Positions 38,416 to 48,516 of a stretch of 64,000 nucleotides of DNA are shown here, in pieces. The translations under genes and the position numbers were made by a program. Every line of letters begins with the position of its first letter. The stretch's first letter is position 1. The stretch is from Snodgrassella alvi (lineage in GTDB: Bacteria > Pseudomonadota > Gammaproteobacteria > Burkholderiales > Neisseriaceae): positions 930,001-994,000 of the forward strand of contig NZ_CP160328.2 in NCBI RefSeq assembly GCF_040741455.2, in the 5' to 3' direction. The notes beneath the pieces were generated by a model. It was not told the origin of the DNA, searched no databases, and saw nothing but the letters and a program-made list of their open reading frames with translations.

Positions 38416-39633
38416 TTAACTGCGGTAATCCGCATTAATGGCCACATACTCTTTAGATAAATCACAAGTATAAATCTTCGCTTGAGCTTCACCACGAGCC
38501 AAATCAATTGTTACTGTTATTTCGTCCTGTGCCATAACTTGTTGTCCGGCTTCTTCAGTGTAGCTTGAGGCGCGCCCACCTTTTTCGGCTACCAATACAT
38601 CACCTAAATACACTTTAATAGCGCTAACATCAAGGTCAGTAATACCGGCATAACCAATGGCACACAAGATACGACCAAGATTAGGATCACTGGCGTAAAA
38701 GGCTGTTTTTACCAGCGGTGAACGGGCTACTGCATAACCCACCTGACGGGCTTCAGCCTCCGTCAACGCATTACGCACATCAATAGTAATAAATTTGGAT
38801 GCACCCTCACCATCACGTACGATAGCCTGCGCCAGCTCCAGTGCTACATCAGCCAGTACCGTTTTAATTGCAGCATAATCCTTGCTGGCTTCAGAGTCGA
38901 TCCGACCAAGTTCAGTTTTTCCGGTAGCTACCACCACAAAACTATCATTGGTAGAAGTATCTCCATCTACCGTTATGGCATTAAAAGAAGTATTTGCTAC
39001 TTCAGCCACCATCTGCTGCAACAATGGCTGAGCGATATCAGCATCGGTAAACACAAATCCCAGCATTGTAGCCATGTTCGGATGAATCATGCCCGAACCT
39101 TTGGCAATACCAGTGAAATGTACTTTATGTCCATCTATAGAGACTGTACGGCTGGCCATTTTGGGAACGGTATCGGTGGTCATAATCGCCGCTGCTGCCT
39201 GCGGCCAGTGTACAACTTTCACTTTAGGTAGTGCCGCCACGATCCTGTCTACCGGTAATGGTTCTAAAATCACGCCAGTTGAAAACGGCAGCACTTGTGC
39301 TGCTGCACAGCCAATTTGTTGAGCCACTTTTTCACAGATAAATTCAGCATCGGCCAAACCCTGCCGGCCAGTGCCTGCATTGGCATTACCCGTATTAATC
39401 ACCAGCGCACGCACACCTGTATCCGTAGCCAGATGCTGCTTAGCAATTTGTACCGGTGCGGCACAGAAACGGTTTTGAGTGAAAACAGCGCCGATGCTGT
39501 TGACGCCATTCAGTACTATCAGGGTTAAATCATCATGATCGGGCTTTTTAACACCCGCTTGTCCCACAAAGACCTGTACACCATCAATGGCTAGAACCTG
39601 CCTATCATTTGGCACGGCCAGATTAACAGCCAT
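38416..39633 (-). CDS. argJ: ArgJ bifunctional ornithine acetyltransferase / N-acetylglutamate synthase
   Basis: ArgJ transfers the acetyl group from N-acetylornithine to glutamate, closing the cyclic arginine pathway, and in bifunctional members also uses acetyl-CoA. The 405-residue precursor is cut into two chains at the conserved site in KGSGMIHPNMATMLGF, between A188 and nucleophile T189. INTGNANAGTG (about 79-89) and DGDTSTNDSF are also family hallmarks. A strong AGGAGG lies 7 bases before the ATG. Other arg genes are not in this window. Confidence 0.96.
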   Translation of the reverse strand: MAVNLAVPNDRQVLAIDGVQVFVGQAGVKKPDHDDLTLIVLNGVNSIGAVFTQNRFCAAPVQIAKQHLATDTGVRALVINTGNANAGTGRQGLADAEFICEKVAQQIGCAAAQVLPFSTGVILEPLPVDRIVAALPKVKVVHWPQAAAAIMTTDTVPKMASRTVSIDGHKVHFTGIAKGSGMIHPNMATMLGFVFTDADIAQPLLQQMVAEVANTSFNAITVDGDTSTNDSFVVVATGKTELGRIDSEASKDYAAIKTVLADVALELAQAIVRDGEGASKFITIDVRNALTEAEARQVGYAVARSPLVKTAFYASDPNLGRILCAIGYAGITDLDVSAIKVYLGDVLVAEKGGRASSYTEEAGQQVMAQDEITVTIDLARGEAQAKIYTCDLSKEYVAINADYRS

Positions 39634-39696
39634 AGCTATCCTCCTTTATTTCGAATAAACCAGCTTATTGTTGTTCCCTTAGTAAATTATTTTTTA

Positions 39697-40476
39697 TCAC
39701 GATTCAGGCTGAATCTTGCGTTTCGTCAGTAAGCGCCAGATAAACATCACATAACCAGACAAACTATAAAGCAAGAAAAAGGCAAACAGCACTACTGATG
39801 GTTCCCACGTCACTACCAGCAATGCAATCACCGCCAGAATCATTACAAAAAAGGGTACCTTACGATAGGCATTAATTTCTTTAAACGACCAAAAAGGAAT
39901 CTGCACCACCATGGATAAACCGCCAAACAAAGTAATAATCAGACATAACCAGTCCAAATGAGGCAGTCCTTGAAAAGTATGACTTACCCAAATCAGGCCA
40001 ATTACTAGTGCAGCAGCCGTCGGACTAGGGATTCCGATAAACCACTTCTTGCTGACTTTACCTATTAATGTATTAAATAAAGCCAAACGCAAAGCAGCGC
40101 AGGCACAATAGATAAATGCTACCGAATAGCCAATTTTACCAAAATGGAATAATTGCCATTTATAAGCAATAAGTGCTGGAGCCACACCAAAACTCACCAT
40201 ATCGGCCAGACTGTCTAGTTGTTCGCCAAATGCACTCTGGCTATTGGTGAGACGCGCTACCCGTCCATCCATACCGTCCAGCAGCATGGAAATAAAAACA
40301 GCAATCGCCGCAATTTCATAATGCCCATGCATAGACTGAGTAATCGCGTAAAAAGCGGCAAACAGTGCAGCTAAAGTAAACGCATTGGGCAATAGATAAA
40401 TGCTATTATCACGCAGGCGGCGTCGGTACGGCCGATTTGGACGGTTAGATTTCATTACTTCAGCTTGTTGTGTCAT
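39697..40476 (-). CDS. pssA: PssA CDP-diacylglycerol--serine O-phosphatidyltransferase
   Basis: A 259-residue polytopic CDP-alcohol phosphatidyltransferase of the Bacillus/PssA type II class. The catalytic motif D-G-x2-A-R-x8-G-x3-D-x3-D is seen in LDGMDGRVARLTNSQSAFGE followed by QLDSLAD (about 66-92). About six to eight membrane helices follow. It makes phosphatidylserine, which Psd (encoded at 41757-42536) turns into phosphatidylethanolamine. It overlaps hflX by 17 bases. Confidence 0.93.
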   Translation of the reverse strand: MTQQAEVMKSNRPNRPYRRRLRDNSIYLLPNAFTLAALFAAFYAITQSMHGHYEIAAIAVFISMLLDGMDGRVARLTNSQSAFGEQLDSLADMVSFGVAPALIAYKWQLFHFGKIGYSVAFIYCACAALRLALFNTLIGKVSKKWFIGIPSPTAAALVIGLIWVSHTFQGLPHLDWLCLIITLFGGLSMVVQIPFWSFKEINAYRKVPFFVMILAVIALLVVTWEPSVVLFAFFLLYSLSGYVMFIWRLLTKRKIQPES

Positions 40477-41683
40477 ATTTAGTTATATCCTCGACAGGCT
40501 TCATTAACCCGTCCTGTTCATGATGTGGTGTATGCTTCAGACTGGCCAGTTCTATCATAGCCATACGCAAATCAACTAATCCGCTACCATCCTGTACCGA
40601 AATATATACAGCCTGAGGGCGCCCGCGAATGTCGCGTACTATTCCCTTCGGCCGCTGTTCTGCAGCCAGTCTGTCAATTTTATTATAAATAATCAATTGT
40701 GGTATGTTTGCTGCATCAATTTCCGTCAATACAGTATTTACATCGTCGATTTGGCGTTCGAACTCAGGATGCGTTACATCCACCACATGCAGCAGCACAT
40801 CAGCCAGAGCTGTTTCCTCAAGCGTTGCCGCAAATGCAGCCACCAGACCATGTGGCAAATCGCGAACAAAACCAACAGTATCCGATAAAAGCACACTGAT
40901 CTGCTCATTCAGATACAAGCGACGCACCGTATTATCCAGCGTCGCAAACAACTGATCCTCTGCCACCACTTGCGCTTTAGTTAGACGGTTAAATAAGCTG
41001 GACTTGCCCACATTTGTATAACCGACCAACGCAAAAAGCGGTAATTTTCCTTGATTCCGACTTTTACGTTGCGTAGCCCGCTGCTGTCGAACTCGCTGCA
41101 ACTCATGGCGCAAGCGCGTGATTTTCTGCCTAATCAGGCGTCGGTCTGTTTCCAGACGAGTTTCCCCCGGCCCGCGCAGCCCTATACCACCACGCTGACT
41201 CTGCAAATGTCCGTAACCACGCACCAGCCTGCTGGATAAATGCACCAGCTGCGCCAGTTCAACCTGCAGGCGCCCTTCTTGACTTTGTGCCCGTCGAGCA
41301 AAAATAGCCAGAATCAGACCAACGCGATCTAACACCCGACATTGCAGCAATCTTTCCAGATTACGCTCCTGTGTCGGTGTCAGAGCATGATTAAAGACAA
41401 CCAGATTAGCTTCCGTCTCAAATACCTGCTGAGCCAGTTCTTCTGCCTTGCCTTTACCTACAAACAATGCAGCATTTGCCTGCTGGCGTCTGCATGGCAC
41501 CACAGCCACCAGTTCTGCTCCGGTAGCTCGTACCAACTCCTGCGCCTCATCTAGTGCTGCTTCAAAGAGACTGGTTCGGCGCTCAGCCGTAACCGGAAAA
41601 TCTTTGTCCAGCAACACACCCACCAGCAGCACTCGTTCAGGTTCTAGTCGAGCAGATAAACTGGCTTTAGATAATTCTTTCAT
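40460..41683 (-). CDS. hflX: HflX ribosome-associated GTPase
   Basis: A 407-residue HflX-family GTPase, which binds the 50S E site and rescues stalled or heat-damaged ribosomes. An N-terminal HflX domain (about 15-185, with GKGKAEELAQQV, NHALTPTQERNLERLL and GGIGLRGPGETRLE) is followed by the G domain: G1 ALVGYTNVGKSSL (about 207-219), G3 LSDTVGFVRDLP, G4 NKID. It is between psd and pssA; a DUS-containing hairpin lies just upstream. Confidence 0.94.
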   Translation of the reverse strand: MKELSKASLSARLEPERVLLVGVLLDKDFPVTAERRTSLFEAALDEAQELVRATGAELVAVVPCRRQQANAALFVGKGKAEELAQQVFETEANLVVFNHALTPTQERNLERLLQCRVLDRVGLILAIFARRAQSQEGRLQVELAQLVHLSSRLVRGYGHLQSQRGGIGLRGPGETRLETDRRLIRQKITRLRHELQRVRQQRATQRKSRNQGKLPLFALVGYTNVGKSSLFNRLTKAQVVAEDQLFATLDNTVRRLYLNEQISVLLSDTVGFVRDLPHGLVAAFAATLEETALADVLLHVVDVTHPEFERQIDDVNTVLTEIDAANIPQLIIYNKIDRLAAEQRPKGIVRDIRGRPQAVYISVQDGSGLVDLRMAMIELASLKHTPHHEQDGLMKPVEDITKYDTTS

Positions 41684-41703
41684 AGACTAGCGTTTGTACA
41701 ACA

Positions 41704-41740
41704 ACAGGCTGCCTGAACCCGTAAAGAACAGACAGCCTGT
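41704..41740. repeat. Inverted repeat carrying an exact AG-simDUS-type DNA uptake sequence
   Basis: AGGCTGCCTGAA occupies 41706-41717 on the plus strand, identical to the dialect described for Simonsiella (AG-simDUS). ACAGGCTG (41704-41711) pairs with CAGCCTGT (41733-41740); the second arm read on the minus strand (AGGCTGTCTG) is a decayed copy. Paired DUS forming a hairpin after a gene is a Neisseriaceae habit; here it lies just after psd and may serve as its terminator. Confidence 0.65.
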
Positions 41741-41756
41741 CTAACCATTAATAACA

Positions 41757-42536
41757 TCATTCCTGAGACAAAACATGCTGTGCTGCCGCAGCAGCCTTGG
41801 TAGTCGCATCTTTCACCATATCAGACTGTTCTCCCGTATTTTGTTCAGCACCCTGTCTTTCTGCTACATCCGAACCTTCCTCAGGTGCCGCTAACGGCAA
41901 CTTAGCCAATACTGTACTGCTGGCACGAACCTTATCCCCGATGGCCACCAGCGGTGTAGCATCTTCGGGCAGATACACATCCACACGCGAACCAAAACGG
42001 ATAAAACCATAACGGTCGCCTCGGTGCAATAAATCATGGGCATGCACATAACACAGAATACGCCGTGCTACCAGCCCAGCCACCTGCACAAAAGTTACCG
42101 GCCGGCCTGTCTTTGTGACCGCCAGTACCGCATTACGCTCATTCTGCACACTGGCTTTATCCACTGCCGCATTCAGAAAACTACCTTTGAAATAATCAAC
42201 CCGTTCTACCTTGCCATCAATCGGACTGCGATTGGAGTGGACATTAAATACATTCATAAACACACTGATTTTCAGCGCATTCACCCCTCGATACGGATCA
42301 GAGGTTTTTTCTACCACAACAATACGTCCATCCGCCGGACTCAGCACATCCTCAGGATCTGCAGGAATATCACGTACCGGATCTCGAAAAAACTGCACCA
42401 CAAATACTGTGATTACCCATAATGGCAGCGACCACCAGCCGCACCAGACAACTGTTAATATGCTCAGCACGAGACTGCCGATAATAAACGGCCAGCCTTC
42501 CTTTGCAATCAAAGGATAAGGATACATACGCGACAC
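41757..42536 (-). CDS. psd: Phosphatidylserine decarboxylase proenzyme
   Basis: A 259-residue decarboxylase that converts phosphatidylserine to phosphatidylethanolamine. Two N-terminal membrane helices (about 14-48) anchor it; [12 protein letters not shown] (about 64-75), [16 protein letters not shown] (about 93-108) and the self-cleavage site FGS (G182-S183, S183 becoming the pyruvoyl group) are intact. A roughly 45-residue Ala/Glu-rich tail follows, as in Neisseria Psd. Works with PssA, encoded two genes downstream. Confidence 0.95.
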   Translation of the reverse strand: MSRMYPYPLIAKEGWPFIIGSLVLSILTVVWCGWWSLPLWVITVFVVQFFRDPVRDIPADPEDVLSPADGRIVVVEKTSDPYRGVNALKISVFMNVFNVHSNRSPIDGKVERVDYFKGSFLNAAVDKASVQNERNAVLAVTKTGRPVTFVQVAGLVARRILCYVHAHDLLHRGDRYGFIRFGSRVDVYLPEDATPLVAIGDKVRASSTVLAKLPLAAPEEGSDVAERQGAEQNTGEQSDMVKDATTKAAAAAQHVLSQE

Positions 42537-42698
42537 AAGGCTACTCCTTTACAGATAATCTACTGCGGACAGGTCGCAGCGAAAAACAAACAGAATACTT
42601 TGCTGAAATCCACACCATCAAGTCCTATAACTATAAGCAGATTTCACAATCTCAACAATATAAAAACTGCACCAACAATTAATTGAGGCGCACACAAA

Positions 42699-44228
42699 TC
42701 ACTTAAACACAAACACAGCCAGCAGAACCAACGCAATCACTGCAAGCCAGAAGTTCTGCTGCCGCTGCGTGCGCAGCAGATGAACATAAGCATCACGCCA
42801 TTCCAACTGGCGCTTTTCATCCACCAACGCATTCAGCTTGCGCGGTAGCGCCGGCAGCATCTGTGCCCAATCCGGGGCTTCCTGTCGCAGCGTTTTCCAC
42901 AAAGCCTTTATACCAATCTGATTATGCATCCAACGTGTCAGAAAAGGTTTAGCAGTTGCCCATAAATCTAACTCTGGATCAAGCTGCCGTCCCAAGCCCT
43001 CAATATTCAGTAAAGTCTTTTGTAGTAACACTAGTTGCGGCTGAATCTCCACATTAAAGCGGCGGCTGGTCTCAAATAGGCGCATCAGCACCATCCCAAA
43101 AGAAATCTCAGCCAGCGGCTTATTAAAAATCGGTTCACATACCGCACGTACTGCTGCTTCCAGCTCTTCCACTCTGGTGTCAGGCGGTACCCAACCGGAT
43201 TCCACATGCGCTGTTGCCACACGATGATAATCCCGATTAAAAAAAGCAAGAAAATTAATCGCCAGATAGCGTTTATCGTAATCAGTCAGCGTGCCGACAA
43301 TACCAAAGTCCAACGCGATGTAACGACCATCATCCGCCACCATAATATTACCCGGATGCATATCTGCATGAAAAAAGCCGTTATCAAAAACTTGAGTAAA
43401 GAAAATTTCCACACCATAACGGGCAAGCTGATGTAAATCAATATTTTTTTCACGCAACCTGTCTAAACACGCTACCGGAATACCATCCATCCACTCAATA
43501 GTTAGGACACGGCGGGCACAATAATCATAATAAACTGCAGGGATAATCAGCATCGAACTGTCAGTAAACTGGCGCCCGAGCAGACTGGCATTAGCAGCCT
43601 CGCGCATCAGATCCAACTCATCATGCAGATAATTTTGAAATTCTGCCACCACCTCCCGAGGTTTCAATCGCTTGCCATCAGCAAACAACCACTCTACCCA
43701 GCGTGCGCCCACTGCCATTAGGGCTAAATCCTGATCAATTACTGGCGCTATGTTCGGACGTAATACTTTAACTGCCACTTTCTGGCCTACCCCGCCATCA
43801 GCAGCAAACAAATTAGCCTCATGCACCTGCGCAATAGAAGCACTGGCAACTGGCTGCGGATTAAAGTGAGCATAAATAGCATCCAGTGGCTTACCCAGTT
43901 CTGCTTCAATCACCTTAATGGCCACATCACTGTCAAAAGGCGGCACTCGATCCTGCAATAATGACAGCTCACGCGCGTAATCAGCAGGTAGCAAATCCGG
44001 ACGAGTTGATAAAACCTGACCAAACTTTACAAATATTGGCCCCAGACTCTCCAGTGCCAAACGCAATCGTACCGCAGGCAACTCTTGCCGGTACTGGCGT
44101 CCGCGCGGAAACAAGCGTGCCAGTTTTTGCAACCATAACGGTCGAATATGTGGCTGCACCAAATCCAGCAAACCAAATACGTATACCGTATGAATAATCA
44201 CCCATATTCGTTTAGGCCAACACCACAT
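42699..44228 (-). CDS. ubiB: UbiB, ubiquinone biosynthesis accessory kinase-like protein
   Basis: A 509-residue ADCK/UbiB-family protein needed for ubiquinone synthesis, with an atypical protein-kinase fold and ATPase activity. The family-specific KxGQ motif lies in [16 protein letters not shown] (about 65-80); [29 protein letters not shown] and ALDFGIVG are the kinase-like motifs in order. A C-terminal membrane helix (about 492-508) anchors it. It works on the same pathway as the polyprenyl synthase at 49160. Confidence 0.94.
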   Translation of the reverse strand: MWCWPKRIWVIIHTVYVFGLLDLVQPHIRPLWLQKLARLFPRGRQYRQELPAVRLRLALESLGPIFVKFGQVLSTRPDLLPADYARELSLLQDRVPPFDSDVAIKVIEAELGKPLDAIYAHFNPQPVASASIAQVHEANLFAADGGVGQKVAVKVLRPNIAPVIDQDLALMAVGARWVEWLFADGKRLKPREVVAEFQNYLHDELDLMREAANASLLGRQFTDSSMLIIPAVYYDYCARRVLTIEWMDGIPVACLDRLREKNIDLHQLARYGVEIFFTQVFDNGFFHADMHPGNIMVADDGRYIALDFGIVGTLTDYDKRYLAINFLAFFNRDYHRVATAHVESGWVPPDTRVEELEAAVRAVCEPIFNKPLAEISFGMVLMRLFETSRRFNVEIQPQLVLLQKTLLNIEGLGRQLDPELDLWATAKPFLTRWMHNQIGIKALWKTLRQEAPDWAQMLPALPRKLNALVDEKRQLEWRDAYVHLLRTQRQQNFWLAVIALVLLAVFVFK

Positions 44229-44314
44229 GCACGCAGCTCCGGTATATCCGCAGAAAACGGCTATTGTACGGGATTTTATCTTTCTTTACCGGCCAATAGC
44301 CACGTACAAAAGTA

Positions 44315-44824
44315 TCACACTGTTTTCGCATTCTTTTCCGTTAACTGCACGGCGCCAGCCACATCACCTGGCGTAAACACAAAAGCACGTCCAAAACCAG
44401 TTACCAGCCGCGCCTTTTCCAGCTGCAACCGGAACAGCATAAAATCTGGCAGTCCACTGAGCACATCAACAGTATTGCCCAGCTTGGTCTTCATTGCCTC
44501 CAAAGCGGCAATACCCTCAGTAGTATCTTTTTCAACAGTCGTCACAGCGGCAGCATAATTCATACGTGCACGTGCAAAAATATTGCGCGCAGAAGCTTCA
44601 TCTTCTATTAGCAGAACATTTGCCTGCTGTTGCTGTTGCAAATTCTGTGTATGCAAAGCCAGACCGGACAACAGAACATACAGATAGCCATCATGCTCGG
44701 CAAAAGGTGCATAACTTGCATGCGGTTCACCATCCTGCCCTACCGTAGCCAGTACCAGAGAATCCAGTTGCTGTAGCCGCGTGACTGCTGCCTGAAGTTC
44801 AGCTACATCGTATTGTTCACTCAT
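44315..44824 (-). CDS. HugZ/HutZ-type heme-utilisation protein (PNPOx-like fold)
   Basis: A 169-residue protein with the flavin-reductase/PNPOx-like split barrel (about 15-115: DSLVLATVGQDGEPHASYAPF at the start, GYLYVLLSGLALHTQNL, ANVLLIEDE). The C-terminus ARLVTGFGRAFVF matches the GFGxA segment of HugZ and HutZ, which degrade or traffic heme to free iron. A Fur-box-like operator over the promoter supports an iron/heme role. I do not assign one of the competing symbols. Downstream, ubiB is 86 bases away. Confidence 0.8.
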   Translation of the reverse strand: MSEQYDVAELQAAVTRLQQLDSLVLATVGQDGEPHASYAPFAEHDGYLYVLLSGLALHTQNLQQQQQANVLLIEDEASARNIFARARMNYAAAVTTVEKDTTEGIAALEAMKTKLGNTVDVLSGLPDFMLFRLQLEKARLVTGFGRAFVFTPGDVAGAVQLTEKNAKTV

Positions 44825-44851
44825 ATATTGCCCTAAAAAAAATTATCCAAA

Positions 44852-44884
44852 ATTAATGATAATAATTTTCATGTTAAAACTCAA
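44852..44884 (-). promoter_or_regulatory. Fur-box-like operator over the HugZ-type gene's promoter
   Basis: On the minus strand GAAAATTATTATCATTAAT (within 44852-44872) matches 14 of 19 positions of the Fur consensus GATAATGATAATCATTATC by my count. TTGAGT (44879-44884) and TATCAT (44856-44861), 17 bases apart, form a promoter whose -10 sits inside the box, 30 bases before the start codon. This is the classical layout for iron repression. Confidence 0.7.
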
Positions 44885-45142
44885 ATACCCTTTATACTCA
44901 TAATTACAAAAGCAGCAAGCTACCATTACCCCAAAAAGTACCGTACCATAAAAAAATAAACTCAATTCGAGCATAAAAAACACAAAAACCTACAATCAAT
45001 ACTGTCCGCTCCAGACTATAGGTTTCACCAAACCACAAATAAAATTCAGCTTCAGCACAGTCAGAAATTAGGTAAAATCACCACTCAGATCACAGTCAAG
45101 CTTACGGCCAGCTCCAGATAAACCACAGTAATACAGCACATC
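44885..45142. other. Intergenic region between two divergent genes
   Basis: About 260 bases between the iron-regulated promoter and the membrane protein at 45143. AT-rich, without repeat, RNA gene or credible frame. A possible -10 (TAAAAT, about 45073-45078) for the plus-strand gene has no good -35. Confidence 0.35.
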
Positions 45143-45703
45143 ATGAATAACCAGCCTCATTCCGCAACCCATTCTTCCACAACCCAGAAACGTCCGCGCC
45201 AGTTGAAACAGCGCATACTTAAATTAATATTATTCTGTGGTTTCTGTATTCTGTATATCTTTATCCTAGCCACAATAGATAGCCGCACTGCCAGCAACCA
45301 CAAACCGTGGCATTCTGATTTAACCATTGCTGCATTTAATCCAGATGGTTCATTTCTAGCCTTACCCTATTCCTATATTCAGCAGCACCCATTGGCCGGC
45401 ACATCTTTTTTGGCCAAAAACACAGAAGGCAGCAAACAGAAAAATGACAACGATACCTTCAAATACACAATCATCGAGCAATCAGCCCAACATCAGCAGA
45501 TACGTACTAGCCTGCGTACTAACCGCAGCATAACCATTGCAATTTATCAAGCAACGGCACATACCGTTACACCCATCAAATCCACCAGCTACAACATAGA
45601 ACAGATATCCATGGCAGCCGTAATGGCTCTTATCAGCGTTTTAATTCTTCAATTTGCATATCGCTTGCTAGGCCGCCGTACTGCTAAAAAGCAAACAAAA
45701 TAA
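45143..45703 (+). CDS. Hypothetical membrane protein with two helices
   Basis: A 186-residue protein I do not recognise. A basic N-terminus (residues 1-25, KRPRQLKQR) leads into a membrane helix (about 26-44), then a polar roughly 110-residue extracytoplasmic region rich in Asn, Gln, Thr and Ser, and a second helix (about 152-171) followed by a basic tail (RRTAKKQTK). The positive-inside rule places both ends in the cytosol with the loop in the periplasm. Gene boundaries are supported by a strong terminator 32 bases after the stop. No partner gene. Confidence 0.65.
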   Translation: MNNQPHSATHSSTTQKRPRQLKQRILKLILFCGFCILYIFILATIDSRTASNHKPWHSDLTIAAFNPDGSFLALPYSYIQQHPLAGTSFLAKNTEGSKQKNDNDTFKYTIIEQSAQHQQIRTSLRTNRSITIAIYQATAHTVTPIKSTSYNIEQISMAAVMALISVLILQFAYRLLGRRTAKKQTK

Positions 45704-45736
45704 ACATACATTTTCTTCATACAAAACAATTCCATA

Positions 45737-45765
45737 AAAAAGCCACCTGCAACAGGTGGCTTTTT
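45737..45765. terminator. Bidirectional terminator before obgE
   Basis: AAAAAGCCACCTG (45737-45749) pairs with CAGGTGGCTTTTT (45753-45765), 13 bp with a 3-base loop and T-runs in both directions. It serves the plus-strand gene ending at 45703 and the minus-strand obgE ending at 45781. Confidence 0.9.
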
Positions 45766-45780
45766 GCAATTATGGCGGAA

Positions 45781-46935
<1,155 letters not shown>

Positions 46936-47046
46936 TTATGCTCAGGCCAAAACCACATGTCTCAGGGCTAGCGTCGTCATACGATTATAACCAAACTCCA
47001 GCAGAATAGCGCTAGCTGTAAATCCCCTGCTGCGTCCCAACAAAAA

Positions 47047-47069
47047 AGCCCTGCCAGACAGGCAGGGCT
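47047..47069 (-). terminator. Terminator after rpmA
   Basis: AGCCCTGCC (47047-47055) pairs perfectly with GGCAGGGCT (47061-47069), loop 5. On the minus strand it is followed by TTTTTG. It lies 17 bases after the rpmA stop and separates it from obgE. Confidence 0.9.
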
Positions 47070-47085
47070 TGATAGCTGTAAAAAC

Positions 47086-47358
47086 TTACTCGTCTGCGCC
47101 AGTATACGGACGCACACTTACGGTTTTACGGTTCAACGCGCCTTTCACAGCAAATTCCACATAACCATCCACTTTCGCGAATAGAGTGTGATCTTTGCCC
47201 ATACCTACGTTTTCACCGGCGTGAAAACGAGTACCACGCTGACGAACAATAATAGAACCAGCCGGAATCAGCTCATTACCAAAGGCTTTAACGCCCAAGC
47301 GTTTGGCTTCTGAATCACGACCGTTGCGGGAGCTACCGCCTGCTTTTTTGTGTGCCAT
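47086..47358 (-). CDS. rpmA: 50S ribosomal protein L27
   Basis: A 90-residue L27. The N-terminus [20 protein letters not shown] is typical and reaches the peptidyl-transferase centre; [20 protein letters not shown] follows at about 38-57. No N-terminal leader peptide of the Firmicutes type is present. It follows rplU by 20 bases and is transcribed from the same promoter. Confidence 0.98.
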   Translation of the reverse strand: MAHKKAGGSSRNGRDSEAKRLGVKAFGNELIPAGSIIVRQRGTRFHAGENVGMGKDHTLFAKVDGYVEFAVKGALNRKTVSVRPYTGADE

Positions 47359-47378
47359 TCTGTTATTCCTTCACTCAA

Positions 47379-47687
47379 TTAGGCAATCGCCACGATTTCA
47401 ATCTGGGTAAAATTCTGGCGGTGGCCCTGACGTTTCTGATAGTGTTTACGACGACGCATCTTAAAAATGCGTACTTTATCGTGACGGCCATGTGCAACCA
47501 CTTTAGCGGTTACTTTAGCGCCTTCAATAAAAGGCGTACCCACCTTCACCGCTTCACCGTCAGCAATCATCAAAACTTCATTCAGTTCGATCTGGCTGTC
47601 GAGTTCTGCTGGTATCTGTTCTACTTTTAATTTTTCGCCAACGGCAACTTTATACTGTTTACCGCCGGTTTTTACGACCGCGTACAT
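47379..47687 (-). CDS. rplU: 50S ribosomal protein L21
   Basis: A 102-residue L21 beginning [14 protein letters not shown], the universal start; the open frame extends 17 codons upstream but those residues (hydrophobic, Phe-rich) are not part of L21, and TTGGAG sits just before this [18 protein letters not shown] near the C-terminus (about 76-90) is the rRNA-binding motif. Promoter with consensus boxes lies about 70 bases upstream. Confidence 0.97.
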   Translation of the reverse strand: MYAVVKTGGKQYKVAVGEKLKVEQIPAELDSQIELNEVLMIADGEAVKVGTPFIEGAKVTAKVVAHGRHDKVRIFKMRRRKHYQKRQGHRQNFTQIEIVAIA

Positions 47688-47753
47688 ACTCAACTCCAAT
47701 AGGAATTCAATTAAAAAACAAAAACTAAATTTCCGCACAAAACGGAATTGGCG

Positions 47754-47782
47754 ATTATAACAACGACGGAATTAACTGTCAA
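47754..47782 (-). promoter_or_regulatory. Consensus sigma-70 promoter for rplU-rpmA
   Basis: On the minus strand TTGACA (47777-47782) and TATAAT (47754-47759) are both perfect matches at the ideal 17-base spacing. The expected transcript starts near 47747 and has a leader of about 60 bases, which contains a short AATTCCG/CGGAAATT hairpin (about 47729-47749). Confidence 0.9.
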
Positions 47783-48156
47783 AACAATAACAACGTTGTA
47801 TAAGCGCAGAAGATGGCTACCGCAGCAGGTTTCAGTAAACCATAATACATAGTATTACCAATCATAAAACAGTGACAAAAACCAGCAACCGTTATTAACT
47901 AAAATTTTAAAAGAAATAAACACCAACTGAATAAACAAGCACCTAAAGCAACCGCAAAAAGATTGCTTTTAAAATGAATTATAAGCAATTGAGTAAAACT
48001 AAATTCTTTTATTCTTAAAGCCTTGATTAATCACCGCACAGCAAACTATGTTAGCTCAGAATTTCATAGCAAAATGGTCAAAAGAAACGTCAGTTGGCCC
48101 TCGTTAAACCTATCGATACCTACAGAAAAACTGCTGTAAGTACAGAAGAAACAAAA
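47783..48156. other. Gene-free stretch upstream of rplU
   Basis: About 370 bases between the rplU promoter and the terminator of the small secreted-protein gene. No convincing frame, tRNA fold or repeat found on either strand. AT-rich; a small RNA cannot be excluded by eye. Confidence 0.35.
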
Positions 48157-48191
48157 AATACATCTTTCCAATCAAAAAGAAAGATGTATTT
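48157..48191 (-). terminator. Terminator of the small secreted-protein gene
   Basis: A 13-bp perfect stem, AAATACATCTTTC (48157-48169) with GAAAGATGTATTT (48179-48191), loop 9. On the minus strand it ends in ATTTTTTG. It lies 38 bases after the stop at 48230. Confidence 0.85.
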
Positions 48192-48229
48192 AAGATTTCT
48201 ATTTCTAAAAATTTATGCCACCGACAAAA

Positions 48230-48490
48230 TTAATAGGCCACAGGCGGCTGAGGTTCCAGAGGGTCGATAACTTTTGTCGGACCATTTTTGAAAGCACACC
48301 AATTAACTCTCAATAAATCACATGGCAGCCACTTTGAAGGCGGTAATTTAACAATTGGATTAGCGATAGATGGTGATTTAAACAAGCTGATATGCACCCC
48401 ACCCTTATCAGGTGGATTACCTGCATAACAAGAAAAAGAAGCAACACTCAAACTTAAAATACCCAAAACAGTTAACACAGATTTTTTCAC
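48230..48490 (-). CDS. Small secreted protein, mature about 63 residues, two Cys
   Basis: An 86-residue protein I do not recognise. Residues 1-23 form a textbook signal peptide (KK, hydrophobic core, SCYA before GN); C21 is not in a lipobox. The mature part is Pro-rich (about 11 Pro) with Cys at 57 and 65 in WLPCDLLRVNWCAFKNG, well placed for a disulfide. The start is GTG, chosen because AAAGGAG is 8 bases upstream. Promoter, near-palindrome and terminator all fit this gene, so expression is likely. A role as secreted effector, peptide or small periplasmic factor is only conjecture. Confidence 0.72.
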   Translation of the reverse strand: MKKSVLTVLGILSLSVASFSCYAGNPPDKGGVHISLFKSPSIANPIVKLPPSKWLPCDLLRVNWCAFKNGPTKVIDPLEPQPPVAY

Positions 48491-48516
48491 AATGATACTC
48501 CTTTGGCTAAAGTAAA

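Noticed and set aside
41757-42536. Ala/Glu-rich tail of Psd considered as an unusual fusion
   Set aside because: Neisseria Psd proteins have a similar low-complexity tail, so it is normal for the family.
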